64,000 bases of DNA from Hymenobacter roseosalivarius DSM 11622 (GCF_900176135.1 NZ_FWWW01000048.1:1-64000), one strand, 5' to 3'. Positions 35,140 through 44,851 are shown, counted from the stretch's first letter. Numbers and translations: made by a program. The notes: generated by a model from the letters alone, not told the origin.

Positions 35140-35663
35140 GAGCAGCCGGCGGATTTGTACTACACCTGATTTTGCTGGTTCTGTACGTGCTGCTGCATGT
35201 GCTGGTGGCCAGCAAGCTGGTGCTATTTGATCTGGGCTGGTGCTTTTTTTACCTGGGCTTTTTGTTGTTTTTGCCCATCACTACGCCCATTGTAGTGCAA
35301 CTGCTCCTGGGTTTTGGGGTGGGCATTACTATGGATATCTTCTACGATACCGGCGGAGTACATGCTGCCGCTGCGGTACTGCTTATGTACCTGCGTCCCT
35401 GGGTATTGCGTCTGCTTACGCCCCGCGATGGCTACGATGCCGCCGACGCGGTGAACGTGCACCAGATGGGGTGGCAGTGGTTCTTCGTGTACATGGCTTT
35501 GCTGGTAAGTATTCATCACCTCGCTTTTTTTCTACTTGAACTGGGCAGTTTTCAGATTATTGGTGTTGCGCTGATAAAAGTGGCAGTGAGCACCTTATTC
35601 ACGAGCATCACGCTGCTGATTGTGCAGCTGCTGTTTTTTCCATCGCGACGAAGCAATAGGTAG
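35136..35663 (+). CDS. mreD: Rod shape-determining protein MreD
   Basis: 175 aa, about five or six hydrophobic helices, no soluble domain; identified by position between mreC and the PBP2 gene plus topology. GFGVGITMDIFYDTGGVHAAA is the most conserved-looking stretch. It starts within the mreC stop codon. Confidence 0.85.
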   Translation: MRAAGGFVLHLILLVLYVLLHVLVASKLVLFDLGWCFFYLGFLLFLPITTPIVVQLLLGFGVGITMDIFYDTGGVHAAAAVLLMYLRPWVLRLLTPRDGYDAADAVNVHQMGWQWFFVYMALLVSIHHLAFFLLELGSFQIIGVALIKVAVSTLFTSITLLIVQLLFFPSRRSNR

Positions 35664-35721
35664 GTTGTGGGGTGGGCCACTTGTCTAATAGATAGGCTGG
35701 ACAGTGAGCCTCTGTGTTGTG

Positions 35722-35729
35722 TACCTTTG
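35722..35729 (+). promoter_or_regulatory. -7 element before the PBP2 gene
   Basis: TACCTTTG, an exact TAnnTTTG match, 49 nt before the TTG start. It suggests that pbp2-rodA can be transcribed independently of mreBCD. A GGGGGGCATTTT motif (35749) lies between it and the start. Confidence 0.55.
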
Positions 35730-35777
35730 CAAACCCAGATAGTAGGCTGGGGGGCATTTTATCCAGTTTCTTTCGCT

Positions 35778-37613
35778 TTGCAATACCTTGAAGGTCGTAA
35801 GTATGTGATACAGACCATTTTCGTGGTCGTAGCCCTACTGTTTGCGGCGCGCTTATTTTACATTCAGGTGCTCGACGGCAGCTACAAACTGGCTGCTGAC
35901 CGCAATACCTTGCAGCGCATCGTACAGGTGCCTTATCGTGGGTTGGTATACGACCGCAACGGGCAGCTGATGGTGCAAAACACGCCGGTGTATGACTTGA
36001 TGGTGATACCGCGCGAGGTAAAACAGCTGGATACTGCCTACTTCTGCCAGCTTCTTCAGCTGCCCATTGAGGAGTTTCGCCTTGCTATGACGGCCGCGAA
36101 GAATTATTCGCGGGTCAAGGCCTCACCTCTGATTCAAAACCTAAGCACGCCCGAGCTGGCCGCTATTCAGGATAACCTGATTGATTTTCCGGGATTCAGC
36201 ATCAAGGCCCACATGGCCCGCTCCTACAAAACCGAAAATCTGGCGCATGCTTTGGGCTACGTAGGAGCCATTACGCCTAAACTGCTGGAAAGCCCCAAAT
36301 ACGCCAAGTACATAGCGGGTGATAATCTGGGAATCACGGGGTTAGAGTCCTTCTATGAGAAGGTCCTGATGGGCCAGCGCGGGGTGCAGTATCGCATGGT
36401 GAACGTGCGGGGCATTGAGAAAGGCGCTTTTCGGGGCGGCGAATTCGACACGCTTTCCGTGGCTGGGCTGGATTTGCACACCAGTATCGACAGCGAATTG
36501 CAAGCCTACGGCGAACTGCTCATGGCCAACAAGCGCGGCTCCATCGTAGCTCTCGACCCCAAAACGGGTGAAATCCTTGCTTTCGTGTCAGCTCCCTACT
36601 TCGAGCCAGCGCGGCTCAGTGGCAAAGGCATGGGCAACCGCTACATGGACCTGCTCAACAACCCCGAGCGGCCCCTGTTCAACCGGCCGCTGATGGCAAC
36701 TTATCCGCCGGGCTCAGTATTTAAGCTGGTAAACGAGCTGGTAGCTCTCCAAATGGGTGTAGTGACGCCTTACACTAGTTTTCCCTGCAACCAACGGTTA
36801 GTGAAATGCACTCACCGCCACGAGGCACCGACTAATGTGGGCATCGCCATTAAGCAGAGCTGCAACCCGTATTTCTACCAGGTAATGCGTACGACCATCA
36901 TGCGCGGCCGCTCCAGCAACCCTAAGGAAGACGCCCGCCTGGGCCTGGCTGAGTGGCGGCGGCAGGTCATGTCGTTTGGGCTAGGGCAACAGCTAGGGGT
37001 GGATCTGGGTTCGGAGCGCAAGGGCTCCATTCCATCGCCGGAGCTGTATGACAAGATGTACGGCCGCCACGGCTGGAACTTCCGCACGATCTACTCCTTG
37101 AGCATTGGTCAAGGAGAAATAGGCATTACGGGCCTGCAAATGGCTAATATCATGGCTACTATTGCCAACCGTGGCTATTATTACACGCCTCATTTCGTGC
37201 GTGGCATTGGTCAGAGCGGCCCCTTGCCTGAGTATCAGCAGCGGCATCATACCAATATTGTCCCTCAGCACTTTGATGCTATTATTCCGGGTATGCAAGC
37301 CGTGGTAGACGGCCGTGGGGGAACGGGTAATTTGGCTAGTCTGGCCCAGTTCGGGATTTCGGTGGCCGGCAAAACCGGCACCGTGCAAAATGCCCACGGC
37401 CCCGACCACGCGACTTTCGCCGCCTTTGCTCCCGCCGAAGATCCCCAAATCGCCATTGCCGTGTTTATCGAAAATGCCGGTTTCGGTGGCACCTCCGCGG
37501 CTCCCATGGCTTCGCTGATGATCGAGAAATACCTGCGCCGCAAAGTGGAGCGCACGCAATGGGAAACCTGGTTACAGGGCGATGCCTCCAAGTTTATTAA
37601 GAAAAAGCATTGA
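35778..37613 (+). CDS. mrdA: Penicillin-binding protein 2 (elongation transpeptidase)
   Basis: 611 aa from TTG 35778, which gives the usual N-terminus LQYLEGRKYVIQ; the frame extends to 35667 but would include the promoter. N-terminal membrane helix, PBP dimerisation domain, then a transpeptidase domain with SxxK in PPGSVFKL, SxN in KQSCNPYF and KTG in AGKTGTVQN. It crosslinks peptidoglycan during elongation, with RodA as its glycosyltransferase partner encoded next. Confidence 0.94.
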   Translation: MQYLEGRKYVIQTIFVVVALLFAARLFYIQVLDGSYKLAADRNTLQRIVQVPYRGLVYDRNGQLMVQNTPVYDLMVIPREVKQLDTAYFCQLLQLPIEEFRLAMTAAKNYSRVKASPLIQNLSTPELAAIQDNLIDFPGFSIKAHMARSYKTENLAHALGYVGAITPKLLESPKYAKYIAGDNLGITGLESFYEKVLMGQRGVQYRMVNVRGIEKGAFRGGEFDTLSVAGLDLHTSIDSELQAYGELLMANKRGSIVALDPKTGEILAFVSAPYFEPARLSGKGMGNRYMDLLNNPERPLFNRPLMATYPPGSVFKLVNELVALQMGVVTPYTSFPCNQRLVKCTHRHEAPTNVGIAIKQSCNPYFYQVMRTTIMRGRSSNPKEDARLGLAEWRRQVMSFGLGQQLGVDLGSERKGSIPSPELYDKMYGRHGWNFRTIYSLSIGQGEIGITGLQMANIMATIANRGYYYTPHFVRGIGQSGPLPEYQQRHHTNIVPQHFDAIIPGMQAVVDGRGGTGNLASLAQFGISVAGKTGTVQNAHGPDHATFAAFAPAEDPQIAIAVFIENAGFGGTSAAPMASLMIEKYLRRKVERTQWETWLQGDASKFIKKKH

Positions 37614-37640
37614 GCTTTATGCCAAAAAGGCGGTCACGTT

Positions 37641-37714
37641 GACGACAGGAAGCATCTCGCGTGTTGACTCTCAATTATTAATCTAACGAAGCAAGCGAGA
37701 TGCTTCCTGTCGTC
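37641..37714. repeat. Palindromic intergenic repeat, family C
   Basis: Perfect 20-bp arms: GACGACAGGAAGCATCTCGC at 37641-37660 and its complement at 37695-37714, with an outer CACGT pair as a gapped extension. It lies between the PBP2 and rodA genes. The core GCGAGATGCTTC recurs near 48890-48902. Confidence 0.85.
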
Positions 37715-37761
37715 AGCCTGACGTGCTATTAGCCAGCCTCAACTTATAACACCCCTCACCA

Positions 37762-39057
37762 GTGCCTTCTTCACCCGCCAGATACAGTCGCAGTCTTGAT
37801 TGGGTAACCATCGGCATCTATGCTTTGATGGTGGGCCTGGGCTGGCTGAGTGTGTACGCGGCCAGCTACTCGCCTGACGCACCATCCGTTGGCTTCGCTG
37901 GGCAGAGCTTTCAGGAGCTGATGGCCTTCAACTGGTTTAAGCAGATTATCTGGATCGGGACGGCCGTAGTGCTGATGGTTATTCTGGTAGTGGTCGATTA
38001 TAAGGCCTACGACACGTTTGCCTACGGCTTTTACGCCATTGTGGTCGTGTTGCTGCTAGTCACGCTCTTCGTGGCCCGACCTATTGCGGGGTCGCGGTCG
38101 TGGCTGGAGCTGGGGCCGGTGCGCCTGCAACCAGCGGAGTTTGCCAAGTTTGCCACCGCACTGGCCGTGTCGCGCTACATGGCCGGCATCAACCTGCGCC
38201 ATCAGAACTGGCGCGACCAGGCGGTGCTGGCGGGCCTCACGCTGCTGCCGCCGCTGCTTATTATTGCCTCCAACGAGACCGGCCAGGCGCTCGTGTTTGG
38301 CGCGTTTCTGCTGGCCTACTTCCGCGAGGGCATGTCGCCCCTCATCCTCATTGTACTCGCCGCCGCGGGCATCATTTTGATTCTAGCTTTGCTAATTCCC
38401 AAGCTCTGGCTCATCGGCGGGATTACCCTCATTCTGGGGGGCATTTTTCTGGTCAATTCGCGGGTGATGCGCCACCACTTGCCGTTGGCCCTGAGCGTGT
38501 GGGCGGTGGTGGTCGGAATGGTGTTTGGAGTCGATTTCTTTTTTAATAACGTGCTTCAGCCCCACCAGCGTAAGCGTATTGAAGTCCTTATCAACCCATC
38601 GGCCGATCCTCTGGGCGTGGGCTGGAACGTGACCCAATCCAAGATTGCCATCGGCTCAGGTGGTTTGATGGGCAAAGGTTTCCTGGAAGGCACCCAAACC
38701 AAGTTCGACTTCGTGCCCGAGCAAAGCACCGACTTCATCTTCTGCACCGTAGGCGAAGAGTGGGGCTGGATGGGCAGCCTGGTAGTTATCATCCTGTTTA
38801 TGGCCCTGCTGATGCGCCTGGTGTATGTGGCCGAGCGTCAGAAATCAGTATTTGGGCGCACGTATGGCTACTGCGTGGCCAGTATTTTCTTCTTCCACTT
38901 CGCCGTCAATGTAGGCATGACCATTGGCCTGGCACCGGTGGTGGGCATCCCGCTGCCGCTGTTCAGCTACGGCGGCTCCTCGCTCTGGTCGTTTACCATT
39001 CTGCTGTTTATAATGCTGGCAATTGACGCCTACCGCAAGCAGGATCTAGTGCGCTGA
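37762..39057 (+). CDS. rodA: Peptidoglycan polymerase RodA (SEDS)
   Basis: 431 aa, GTG start, about ten membrane helices. SEDS hallmarks: GSRSWLELGPVRLQPAEFAK, NETGQALVFGAFL and PVVGIPLPLFSYGGSSLW near the end. It polymerises glycan strands for the elongasome with PBP2. A long terminator follows. Confidence 0.94.
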   Translation: MPSSPARYSRSLDWVTIGIYALMVGLGWLSVYAASYSPDAPSVGFAGQSFQELMAFNWFKQIIWIGTAVVLMVILVVVDYKAYDTFAYGFYAIVVVLLLVTLFVARPIAGSRSWLELGPVRLQPAEFAKFATALAVSRYMAGINLRHQNWRDQAVLAGLTLLPPLLIIASNETGQALVFGAFLLAYFREGMSPLILIVLAAAGIILILALLIPKLWLIGGITLILGGIFLVNSRVMRHHLPLALSVWAVVVGMVFGVDFFFNNVLQPHQRKRIEVLINPSADPLGVGWNVTQSKIAIGSGGLMGKGFLEGTQTKFDFVPEQSTDFIFCTVGEEWGWMGSLVVIILFMALLMRLVYVAERQKSVFGRTYGYCVASIFFFHFAVNVGMTIGLAPVVGIPLPLFSYGGSSLWSFTILLFIMLAIDAYRKQDLVR

Positions 39058-39090
39058 TATAGGCCAGGAGTAGCCTTGTAAAAGGCAGCT

Positions 39091-39153
39091 GAAGACATAA
39101 AAAAACCCCCCAGTAATTTTCGAAGAATTGCTGGGGGTTTTTTTTATGTCTTC
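39091..39153. terminator. Bidirectional terminator with a 28-bp stem
   Basis: Arms 39091-39118 and 39126-39153 (GAAGACATAAAAAAACCCCC and its complement) pair almost perfectly, giving T runs in both directions. It separates the convergent rodA and linker-rich hypothetical genes. Confidence 0.92.
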
Positions 39154-39154
39154 T

Positions 39155-40459
39155 CTAAGCAAACTTCCGGTCGATGAGCTTCAATAGCTTGCCCACATGC
39201 TCCTCCTTGCGCGTCCAGTCGTATTTAGACGCTAAGTCCTGAGTCACGTAACGTTTGGCCGATTCAGGATCATTGAACGTGTCGAGGTGCTGAATAGCAG
39301 TATGATACTCCATATTTTCTCCGTTAAACAGCTCATTGATAAAGCCAAAACGCTGATTAATAGAAATAGCCTCGCGCAACGATTCCACTCTGGGGGGCTT
39401 TTCGGCCAGCGTGGCCCCCGCTTTTTCCGGGCGAAGTGTTTCACTTAGCGAAGTGGCAGCAGGGCGGTCCGCTTTTAGCTTTTCGTAGAGAGGTACGCTG
39501 GTCGGGCCTGCTTCTGTGAGCGGACGGCGAGGCGCGACTATTGGTTCATGGGCCGGCTTGGGTTCCGGCGACGGTTCTAGTGTTGGCGTAGGCACGAAAG
39601 CTGGTGTGGCCACGAAAGTAGGCGTAGCTACCGATGGCTGGGGGGCATTTTGAACAGGAGTGGGTGTCGGGGCTACTGCAGCTGGAGCAACTACTGGCTC
39701 CGTAGTGTTTGCCGGCTCGGCAGTGCGCGCAGGCTCAGCAACTCGTGCAGGTTCTGGCTCACGCGCAGGCTGCGGCTGAACCGGGCGGGGCGCTTCCGCA
39801 ATGGGTGCCGCAGGCGCACGCACAGGACCATCGGCCCACAAATCAGCCTCCGTGAGTGGGAGCAAAGCGCTGAACTCCGCCACCAGCCGTTCCATGAGCT
39901 GATGGCTTTTATACGTAGCCTCCTGGTGCAGCCGGAAGCGTTCCAGCAGAAAGTCGCGCTCCAATGGCGCATCTGGTGATAAACTGTCGATAAACTCCGC
40001 GAACAGGTCCTTATTAAGGTCCAGATAGCGCAGCGCATCCCGCAGCTGGGCAGCCGTGGCGGTAGGCTGCCCGCCGAGGAGCTTCTCCTCAAACGTCAGC
40101 ACCGGGTCGGCCACCACGCCGAGCGTATCGGCGACGGCGCGGGCCAGCAGAGGCTCAAAAGCCCCCCGGTTCAACCGAATACGTCGGGAAAGCGTGTTCA
40201 TAAACTGGGTGAGCGCCTGCCGCACGTCGGGGGCCTCAAAATCGAAGTAAGGGCTGCGCAGACGGGCCATTTCGGCCGTCCATTGCGCCAGCAATTGCTG
40301 CACCACCAACAGGTTTACCTGCCGGATAGGTGTGAAGCGCAGCACCGCAGGGCCATCGAGGGTAGCGGTGGGCTGGGGGCCAAAATGCTGGTCGCAGAGG
40401 TGAGCGGCCAGCCGGCGGCCGTAGTGTTCGCGCTTGGCGTGGCTATATTTGTCCTTCAT
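39155..40459 (-). CDS. Hypothetical protein with long Pro/Ala/Glu-rich linker
   Basis: 434 aa from ATG 40459 (an in-frame ATG at 40483 is less likely). There is no signal peptide or membrane helix. The N-terminal ~210 residues are helical and charged (LRFTPIRQVNLLVVQQLL, FEAPDVRQALTQFMNTLSRR, HQEATYKSHQLMERLVAEF). Residues about 215-340 are a low-complexity linker of PEPAR/PAxTAEP/PTP repeats. The C-terminal ~90 residues form a compact domain (ISINQRFGFINELFNGENMEYHTAI ... LLKLIDRKF, cited in part). I do not recognise the family; the linker suggests a two-ended cytoplasmic adaptor. Confidence 0.75.
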   Translation of the reverse strand: MKDKYSHAKREHYGRRLAAHLCDQHFGPQPTATLDGPAVLRFTPIRQVNLLVVQQLLAQWTAEMARLRSPYFDFEAPDVRQALTQFMNTLSRRIRLNRGAFEPLLARAVADTLGVVADPVLTFEEKLLGGQPTATAAQLRDALRYLDLNKDLFAEFIDSLSPDAPLERDFLLERFRLHQEATYKSHQLMERLVAEFSALLPLTEADLWADGPVRAPAAPIAEAPRPVQPQPAREPEPARVAEPARTAEPANTTEPVVAPAAVAPTPTPVQNAPQPSVATPTFVATPAFVPTPTLEPSPEPKPAHEPIVAPRRPLTEAGPTSVPLYEKLKADRPAATSLSETLRPEKAGATLAEKPPRVESLREAISINQRFGFINELFNGENMEYHTAIQHLDTFNDPESAKRYVTQDLASKYDWTRKEEHVGKLLKLIDRKFA

Positions 40460-40494
40460 TTCAAATCCTGATTCAATCGGCAATTTAAGGAAAG

Positions 40495-40821
40495 ATGCCT
40501 AGTCTGACCGTGCGAAACTTGCCGGGAGCCATACTGGAGGTGCCCGCCGGCTCTACCCTGCTGGCTGCGCTGCACGCCGCCGGCCACGACTGGATGCACG
40601 CCTGTGGGGGCAAAGGCCGCTGCACCACCTGCCGTTTGGAGGTGCTTAGCGGCGCGGAAAACCTAACGCCCGATACAGAGGCAGAATTGCGTTACCGCCG
40701 CGCCGGCCGCCTGCTGCCCCACGAGCGACTCACATGTCAAACCCGCTTGCCTCAGGGCGAACTTATAGCCCGCGTGCCCGAAGCCACCAAACTGCCGCAC
40801 GTAATTTATAGCTCTGATTAG
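40495..40821 (+). CDS. [2Fe-2S] ferredoxin, plant/Adx-like fold
   Basis: 108 aa. Cluster ligands C-x5-C-x2-C in HACGGKGRCTTC (about 37-46) and a fourth Cys in RLTCQTRLPQG (about 80). VPAGSTLLAALHAAGHDWMH fits the beta-grasp ferredoxin. It is a different type from the ferredoxin at 20439. Partner reductase unknown. It is divergent from the linker-rich gene, starting 35 nt from it. Confidence 0.87.
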   Translation: MPSLTVRNLPGAILEVPAGSTLLAALHAAGHDWMHACGGKGRCTTCRLEVLSGAENLTPDTEAELRYRRAGRLLPHERLTCQTRLPQGELIARVPEATKLPHVIYSSD

Positions 40822-40912
40822 TGCTTAATTCTGTTCTGTAATGAGCGGAAGAGTGAACTTAGTGCCAGACAGGCGTATAGCACTGCGCGGAACAGATTTC
40901 CCCGTCGCGGTT

Positions 40913-40944
40913 CTTGAAGCTCCCCGCCGAAACCCTTACTTTAG
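40913..40944 (+). promoter_or_regulatory. Possible promoter of tdk
   Basis: CTTG at 40913-40916, a 20-nt spacer, and TACTTTAG at 40937-40944, one base off TAnnTTTG. TACTTTA also pairs with TAAAGTA just downstream, making a small dyad. Confidence 0.4.
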
Positions 40945-40996
40945 AGGTTTAAAGTAAAGTCAAGCCACCCCTCACTGGCTACTCACAGCAGGCCCT

Positions 40997-41626
40997 ATGT
41001 TTCTAGAACCCCGCGTCGGCACCAACCGCGAGGCCCCCCGCCGGGGCTGGATTGAAGTGGTGTGCGGCTCCATGTTTTCAGGCAAAACCGAAGAGCTTAT
41101 TCGCCGCCTCAACCGGGCCACCATTGCCCGGCAGCGGGTCGAAATCTTCAAGCCCGCCCTCGATACCCGCTACCACGCCCACGATGTCGTATCGCACAAC
41201 GCGAACAGCATTCGCTCGACGCCCGTGGCGTTGGCCCAGGAGATTCTGCTCATGACCAGCGGCTGCGACGTAGTCGGCATCGACGAAGCCCAGTTTTTTG
41301 ATGAGTCGCTGATAGAAGTGTGCGTGCAGCTCGCCAACCGCGGCACCCGCGTCATCGTGGCTGGCCTCGATATGGATTATGCCGGCAAGCCCTTCGGCCC
41401 CGTCCCCGCCCTGATGGCGGTGGCCGAATATGTTACCAAAGTGCACGCGGTGTGCGTGTGCTGCGGCGAATTGGCTTCGTATTCCTTCCGTATCGCTGCC
41501 TCCGAGGACAAGATTTTGCTGGGTGAAACCGACTCGTATGAGGCGCGTTGCCGCCCTTGCTTTATAGAGGGCATGAAGGAAAAAAGCCCCCCGGCGCGGG
41601 TTGCGGCGCGGCACGAGACCCTGTAG
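40997..41626 (+). CDS. tdk: Thymidine kinase
   Basis: 209 aa type II thymidine kinase. P-loop [14 protein letters not shown] (about 28-41), Walker B-like DEAQFFDES, and the zinc-binding pairs CVCCGE and CRPC. It phosphorylates thymidine in the salvage pathway. The C-terminal KSPPA is encoded by a GGGGGGC motif copy. It lies 38 nt upstream of the porZ-like gene. Confidence 0.95.
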   Translation: MFLEPRVGTNREAPRRGWIEVVCGSMFSGKTEELIRRLNRATIARQRVEIFKPALDTRYHAHDVVSHNANSIRSTPVALAQEILLMTSGCDVVGIDEAQFFDESLIEVCVQLANRGTRVIVAGLDMDYAGKPFGPVPALMAVAEYVTKVHAVCVCCGELASYSFRIAASEDKILLGETDSYEARCRPCFIEGMKEKSPPARVAARHETL

Positions 41627-41664
41627 CACCAGGCTCCAGCTCGGTGTTAACTCTATTTTCGCCC

Positions 41665-44031
41665 ATGACTTATCTGCTGCGTACCTGCCGTTGGTTCGGC
41701 CTTGTTGCTGTCTGGCTTTTCAGCCTACCCTCGGCCGTCGCACAGGGGCCTGTAGGTTTTGGCGACTGGCAGCTGCATTTGCCCACTAACCAGGCCAAAG
41801 CCCTGGCCGATGCGGACAAGCGGGTATACGTAGCCACCGAAAACTCTTTTTTCTATTTCGATAAAGAGCTAAACACCACCCGCCTGCTTTCCCGCCGCGA
41901 CGGCCTCAATGATGTGGGCGTCAGCACCGTGGCCTACGATTCGGTCAGCCAGCAGCTGCTTGTGGCTTACAACAACGGCAACCTGGACGTACTGCGCGCC
42001 AACGGCTCCATTCAGAATGTGACCGATATTCTGCGGGCCGAGATTACCCAGGCTAAAACCGTCAATCATATCAATTTCAGCGGGCCTCGGGCCTATCTGG
42101 CGTGTAGTTTTGGCTTAGTTGTATTTGATATGACGCGCCTGGAAGTGCGTGATACCTACGTCAATATCGGGCCGGCCGGGCAGGCGGTGCAGGTGTACGC
42201 CAGCGCTGTGCTCCGCGACTCAGTGTATGCCGCTACCTCGGCGGGCCTGCTGCGGGGGCGGCTTACGGATAACCTCGCCAACTTCCGCAACTGGACCACC
42301 GATCTGCCCGCTCGAACCGGGAATCCGTTTCGCACACTGGCCACCCAGGCCGGGCAGGTGTATGCTGGCGCTAATGGCGACCAGCTCTACCGTTTCAGGG
42401 GGGGCAGTGGGGCTGGTCGGGGCTGGCAGCCGGTGGCAGGCTTCGCTGGGGGGCAATTTCGGCAGCTCACGCCCTCGCGAGCTGGTTTACTGGTAGTTGG
42501 GCTGGATAACCTGTCTGTGCTCGACAAGCCGGGCGGCACGATTCGCACCTATCGTAATGCACTGCTACGTGATACGCGGGCGGCGGTTCGCTCCCGTGAT
42601 GGTGCGTTCTACGTGGCTGATTTTCAAAATGGCTTAGTGAAAACAACCGATGGCCAACAGTTTGAGAACTTTGTAACGAACGCGCCAGCTAGCGCCCGTG
42701 CTTTCAGTGTGTACAGCGACGCGCGCACGGGTATCACAGACGTATTCAGTGGTGGCTTTTCTGACCGGTTTATGCAAAACGGCTCTTTTGGCGGTTTTTA
42801 TGAGTACAAGGAAGGGCAGTGGACCAATATTACCCCCCAGACCCTGCCCGACCGCACCCAATATCCCAATTTTCAGGACCCCAGCCACGGCGTACGCACC
42901 CCCGATGGCACACTCTACATTGGCAGCTACGGTAATGGCGTGCTGGAGTGGAAGGGGCCTGGCAGCTTCCGGCTCTTCACCGATGGCAGCGGCAACAATC
43001 CGCTGAAGACGGCCCTGGCACCGCCTAAGTTTTCCAACTTCGACCCTAACTACACCCGCATCACCGACCTGACGACTGATGCTGAGGGAAATGTGTGGGT
43101 GGTGAACCGGCATGAGTTTGCTGGTGTGCCCGGCGTGCACGTCTTCAACCCCGTAGCGACCACTTGGCGCTCATTGCCTTATTTCGCCGGAGTTGAGAAC
43201 CTCAACGGCATTGTGCTCGATGATAATGGCTACGTTTGGCTGTCCACGTCGCGCCAGCCCACGGGCAACGGCGTTATCGCCTACGACGAAACGACGCGCA
43301 CGCCCCGCTATTTCTCTACGGCCAACGGCCTGCCCTCCAATGACATCTATGATATGGTGAAGGACCGCCAGGGCAGTATCTGGGTAGCGACCAGCGCCGG
43401 CGTGGCCTTCCTCACCGACCCTGGCCAGACCTTCGCGCCCAGTTCTGAGGCGGTGTTTCAAAAACCTTTTATTCTGCGTGGTCCACCAACTAGTCGGGGT
43501 TTTCCGGCACTGAGTAGCGATGTAGTGCGCGCCGTGGCCGTGGATGGAGCCAACCGCAAGTGGTTCGGTACTGACCGCGGTCTGTGGCTGTTCAGCGAAA
43601 GTGTCGATGAAGCCCTGTTCAATTTCACCACTGATAATAGCCCCCTGCCCTCCAACCGCATTCTGGATGTGGCCGTGAACGACCGTACCGGCGAAGTATT
43701 CGTCGTAACCGACGCTGGAGTCGTGTCTTACCGTGGCTCAGCTACCGTTACGGAAGGCAAGCCTGCCTGCGCTAAAGTATTCCCCAATCCCGTGCGCACC
43801 GATTTTACGGGGCAGGTGGGTATTTCGGGTCTGGCGAATAACGCGGTCGTCAAAATCACAGATGTGACGGGCAAGCTCGTGTATCAGACCCGCGCCAACG
43901 GCGGCACCCTCACCTGGAACCTAGCCGACTACAACGGCCGCAAAGTGCAGTCAGGCGTGTACATGGTTCTCTCCTCCGATGCTGATGGCAAAAACGCCTG
44001 TATCAGCAAAATAGCGGTGGTAGCGCGGTGA
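41665..44031 (+). CDS. porZ: PorZ-like T9SS protein: propeller repeats and C-terminal T9SS domain
   Basis: 788 aa from ATG 41665 (signal peptide ending SAVAQ; the frame opens upstream inside tdk). After GDWQLHLPTNQAKALADA come two-component-regulator-type propeller repeats (VYVATENSFFYF, VWLSTSRQPTGNGV, SIWVATSAGVAFL, KWFGTDRGLWLF). The C-terminus is a T9SS sorting-type domain (VFPNPVRTDF ... GVYMVL). Domain order, size and position next to recO fit PorZ, the surface protein that supplies A-LPS to the PorU sortase in P. gingivalis. Assignment beyond the family is inferred. Confidence 0.78.
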   Translation: MTYLLRTCRWFGLVAVWLFSLPSAVAQGPVGFGDWQLHLPTNQAKALADADKRVYVATENSFFYFDKELNTTRLLSRRDGLNDVGVSTVAYDSVSQQLLVAYNNGNLDVLRANGSIQNVTDILRAEITQAKTVNHINFSGPRAYLACSFGLVVFDMTRLEVRDTYVNIGPAGQAVQVYASAVLRDSVYAATSAGLLRGRLTDNLANFRNWTTDLPARTGNPFRTLATQAGQVYAGANGDQLYRFRGGSGAGRGWQPVAGFAGGQFRQLTPSRAGLLVVGLDNLSVLDKPGGTIRTYRNALLRDTRAAVRSRDGAFYVADFQNGLVKTTDGQQFENFVTNAPASARAFSVYSDARTGITDVFSGGFSDRFMQNGSFGGFYEYKEGQWTNITPQTLPDRTQYPNFQDPSHGVRTPDGTLYIGSYGNGVLEWKGPGSFRLFTDGSGNNPLKTALAPPKFSNFDPNYTRITDLTTDAEGNVWVVNRHEFAGVPGVHVFNPVATTWRSLPYFAGVENLNGIVLDDNGYVWLSTSRQPTGNGVIAYDETTRTPRYFSTANGLPSNDIYDMVKDRQGSIWVATSAGVAFLTDPGQTFAPSSEAVFQKPFILRGPPTSRGFPALSSDVVRAVAVDGANRKWFGTDRGLWLFSESVDEALFNFTTDNSPLPSNRILDVAVNDRTGEVFVVTDAGVVSYRGSATVTEGKPACAKVFPNPVRTDFTGQVGISGLANNAVVKITDVTGKLVYQTRANGGTLTWNLADYNGRKVQSGVYMVLSSDADGKNACISKIAVVAR

Positions 44032-44128
44032 TTTATTGCCGTGTTTCGGTGTTAAAAAGCTGCCTGACCATTTATTATTCGTAGCTCGTCTATCCACCCA
44101 GAAGAGTAGCAAAAACCAATACATCCTA

Positions 44129-44851
44129 ATGCTTGTAAAAACGCGTGGCTTGGTTCTGAGCTACATTAAGTACCGCGAAACCAGCATCATTGCGCGGGTG
44201 TATACCGAGCGGTTGGGCCTGCAAACCTATATCGTGAACGGGGTGCGCAAGGCCAAGCCACCGGGACGCATTGCGTTATTTCAACCCTTCACGCTGCTCG
44301 ATCTGGTGGCGTACACCTCGCGCACGGGCGGTATCACGCGCTTATCGGAGTTTCGGTGCGCCGAGCAGTTTGCCAGCATTCCCTACGATGTGCGCAAGGG
44401 CAGCGTCGTGCTGTTTTTGTCGGAAGTCGTGAGCCGGACTGTGTTTGAGGAAGAAGAAAACGAGCCTCTGTTCACGTTTCTGCACGATTCTATTCTGGCT
44501 TTCGACAAGCAAACTGCTGGCTACGAAAACTTCGCGCTCGTTTTTCTGCTTCAGCTGGCAGCCTATCTGGGCTTCGGTATTCTGTCGGGTGAGCAGGTAA
44601 CAACCCAGGTTGCCTTCGCGGGCGAGGCCAGCAACCCCGCCAGCAGCAGCAGCGCCCCCACGATACTGCGCTTCCGCGAGTTCGACCACTACTTCGATGA
44701 GCTGCTCCGCGACCCTGCTACGGCTACCGTGCCCAATGGCCGCGTCCGCCGCGAGCTGTTGGCTGTGCTCATTCGCTATTATCAGCTCCACATCGAAAAG
44801 CTCGGCGACATTCGGTCGCTGGCCGTGCTTTCGGAGGTACTGGGAGAATAG
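44129..44851 (+). CDS. recO: DNA repair protein RecO
   Basis: 240 aa from ATG 44129 (VKTRGLVLSYIKYRETSIIARVYT, cited in part, is the OB-fold start). A helical domain follows (FLSEVVSRTVFEEEEN ... FALVFLLQLAAYLGF). RecO anneals ssDNA and loads RecA with RecR. The zinc-finger Cys residues found in some RecO proteins are not seen here. It follows the porZ-like gene by 97 nt and ends at a strong terminator. Confidence 0.9.
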   Translation: MLVKTRGLVLSYIKYRETSIIARVYTERLGLQTYIVNGVRKAKPPGRIALFQPFTLLDLVAYTSRTGGITRLSEFRCAEQFASIPYDVRKGSVVLFLSEVVSRTVFEEEENEPLFTFLHDSILAFDKQTAGYENFALVFLLQLAAYLGFGILSGEQVTTQVAFAGEASNPASSSSAPTILRFREFDHYFDELLRDPATATVPNGRVRRELLAVLIRYYQLHIEKLGDIRSLAVLSEVLGE

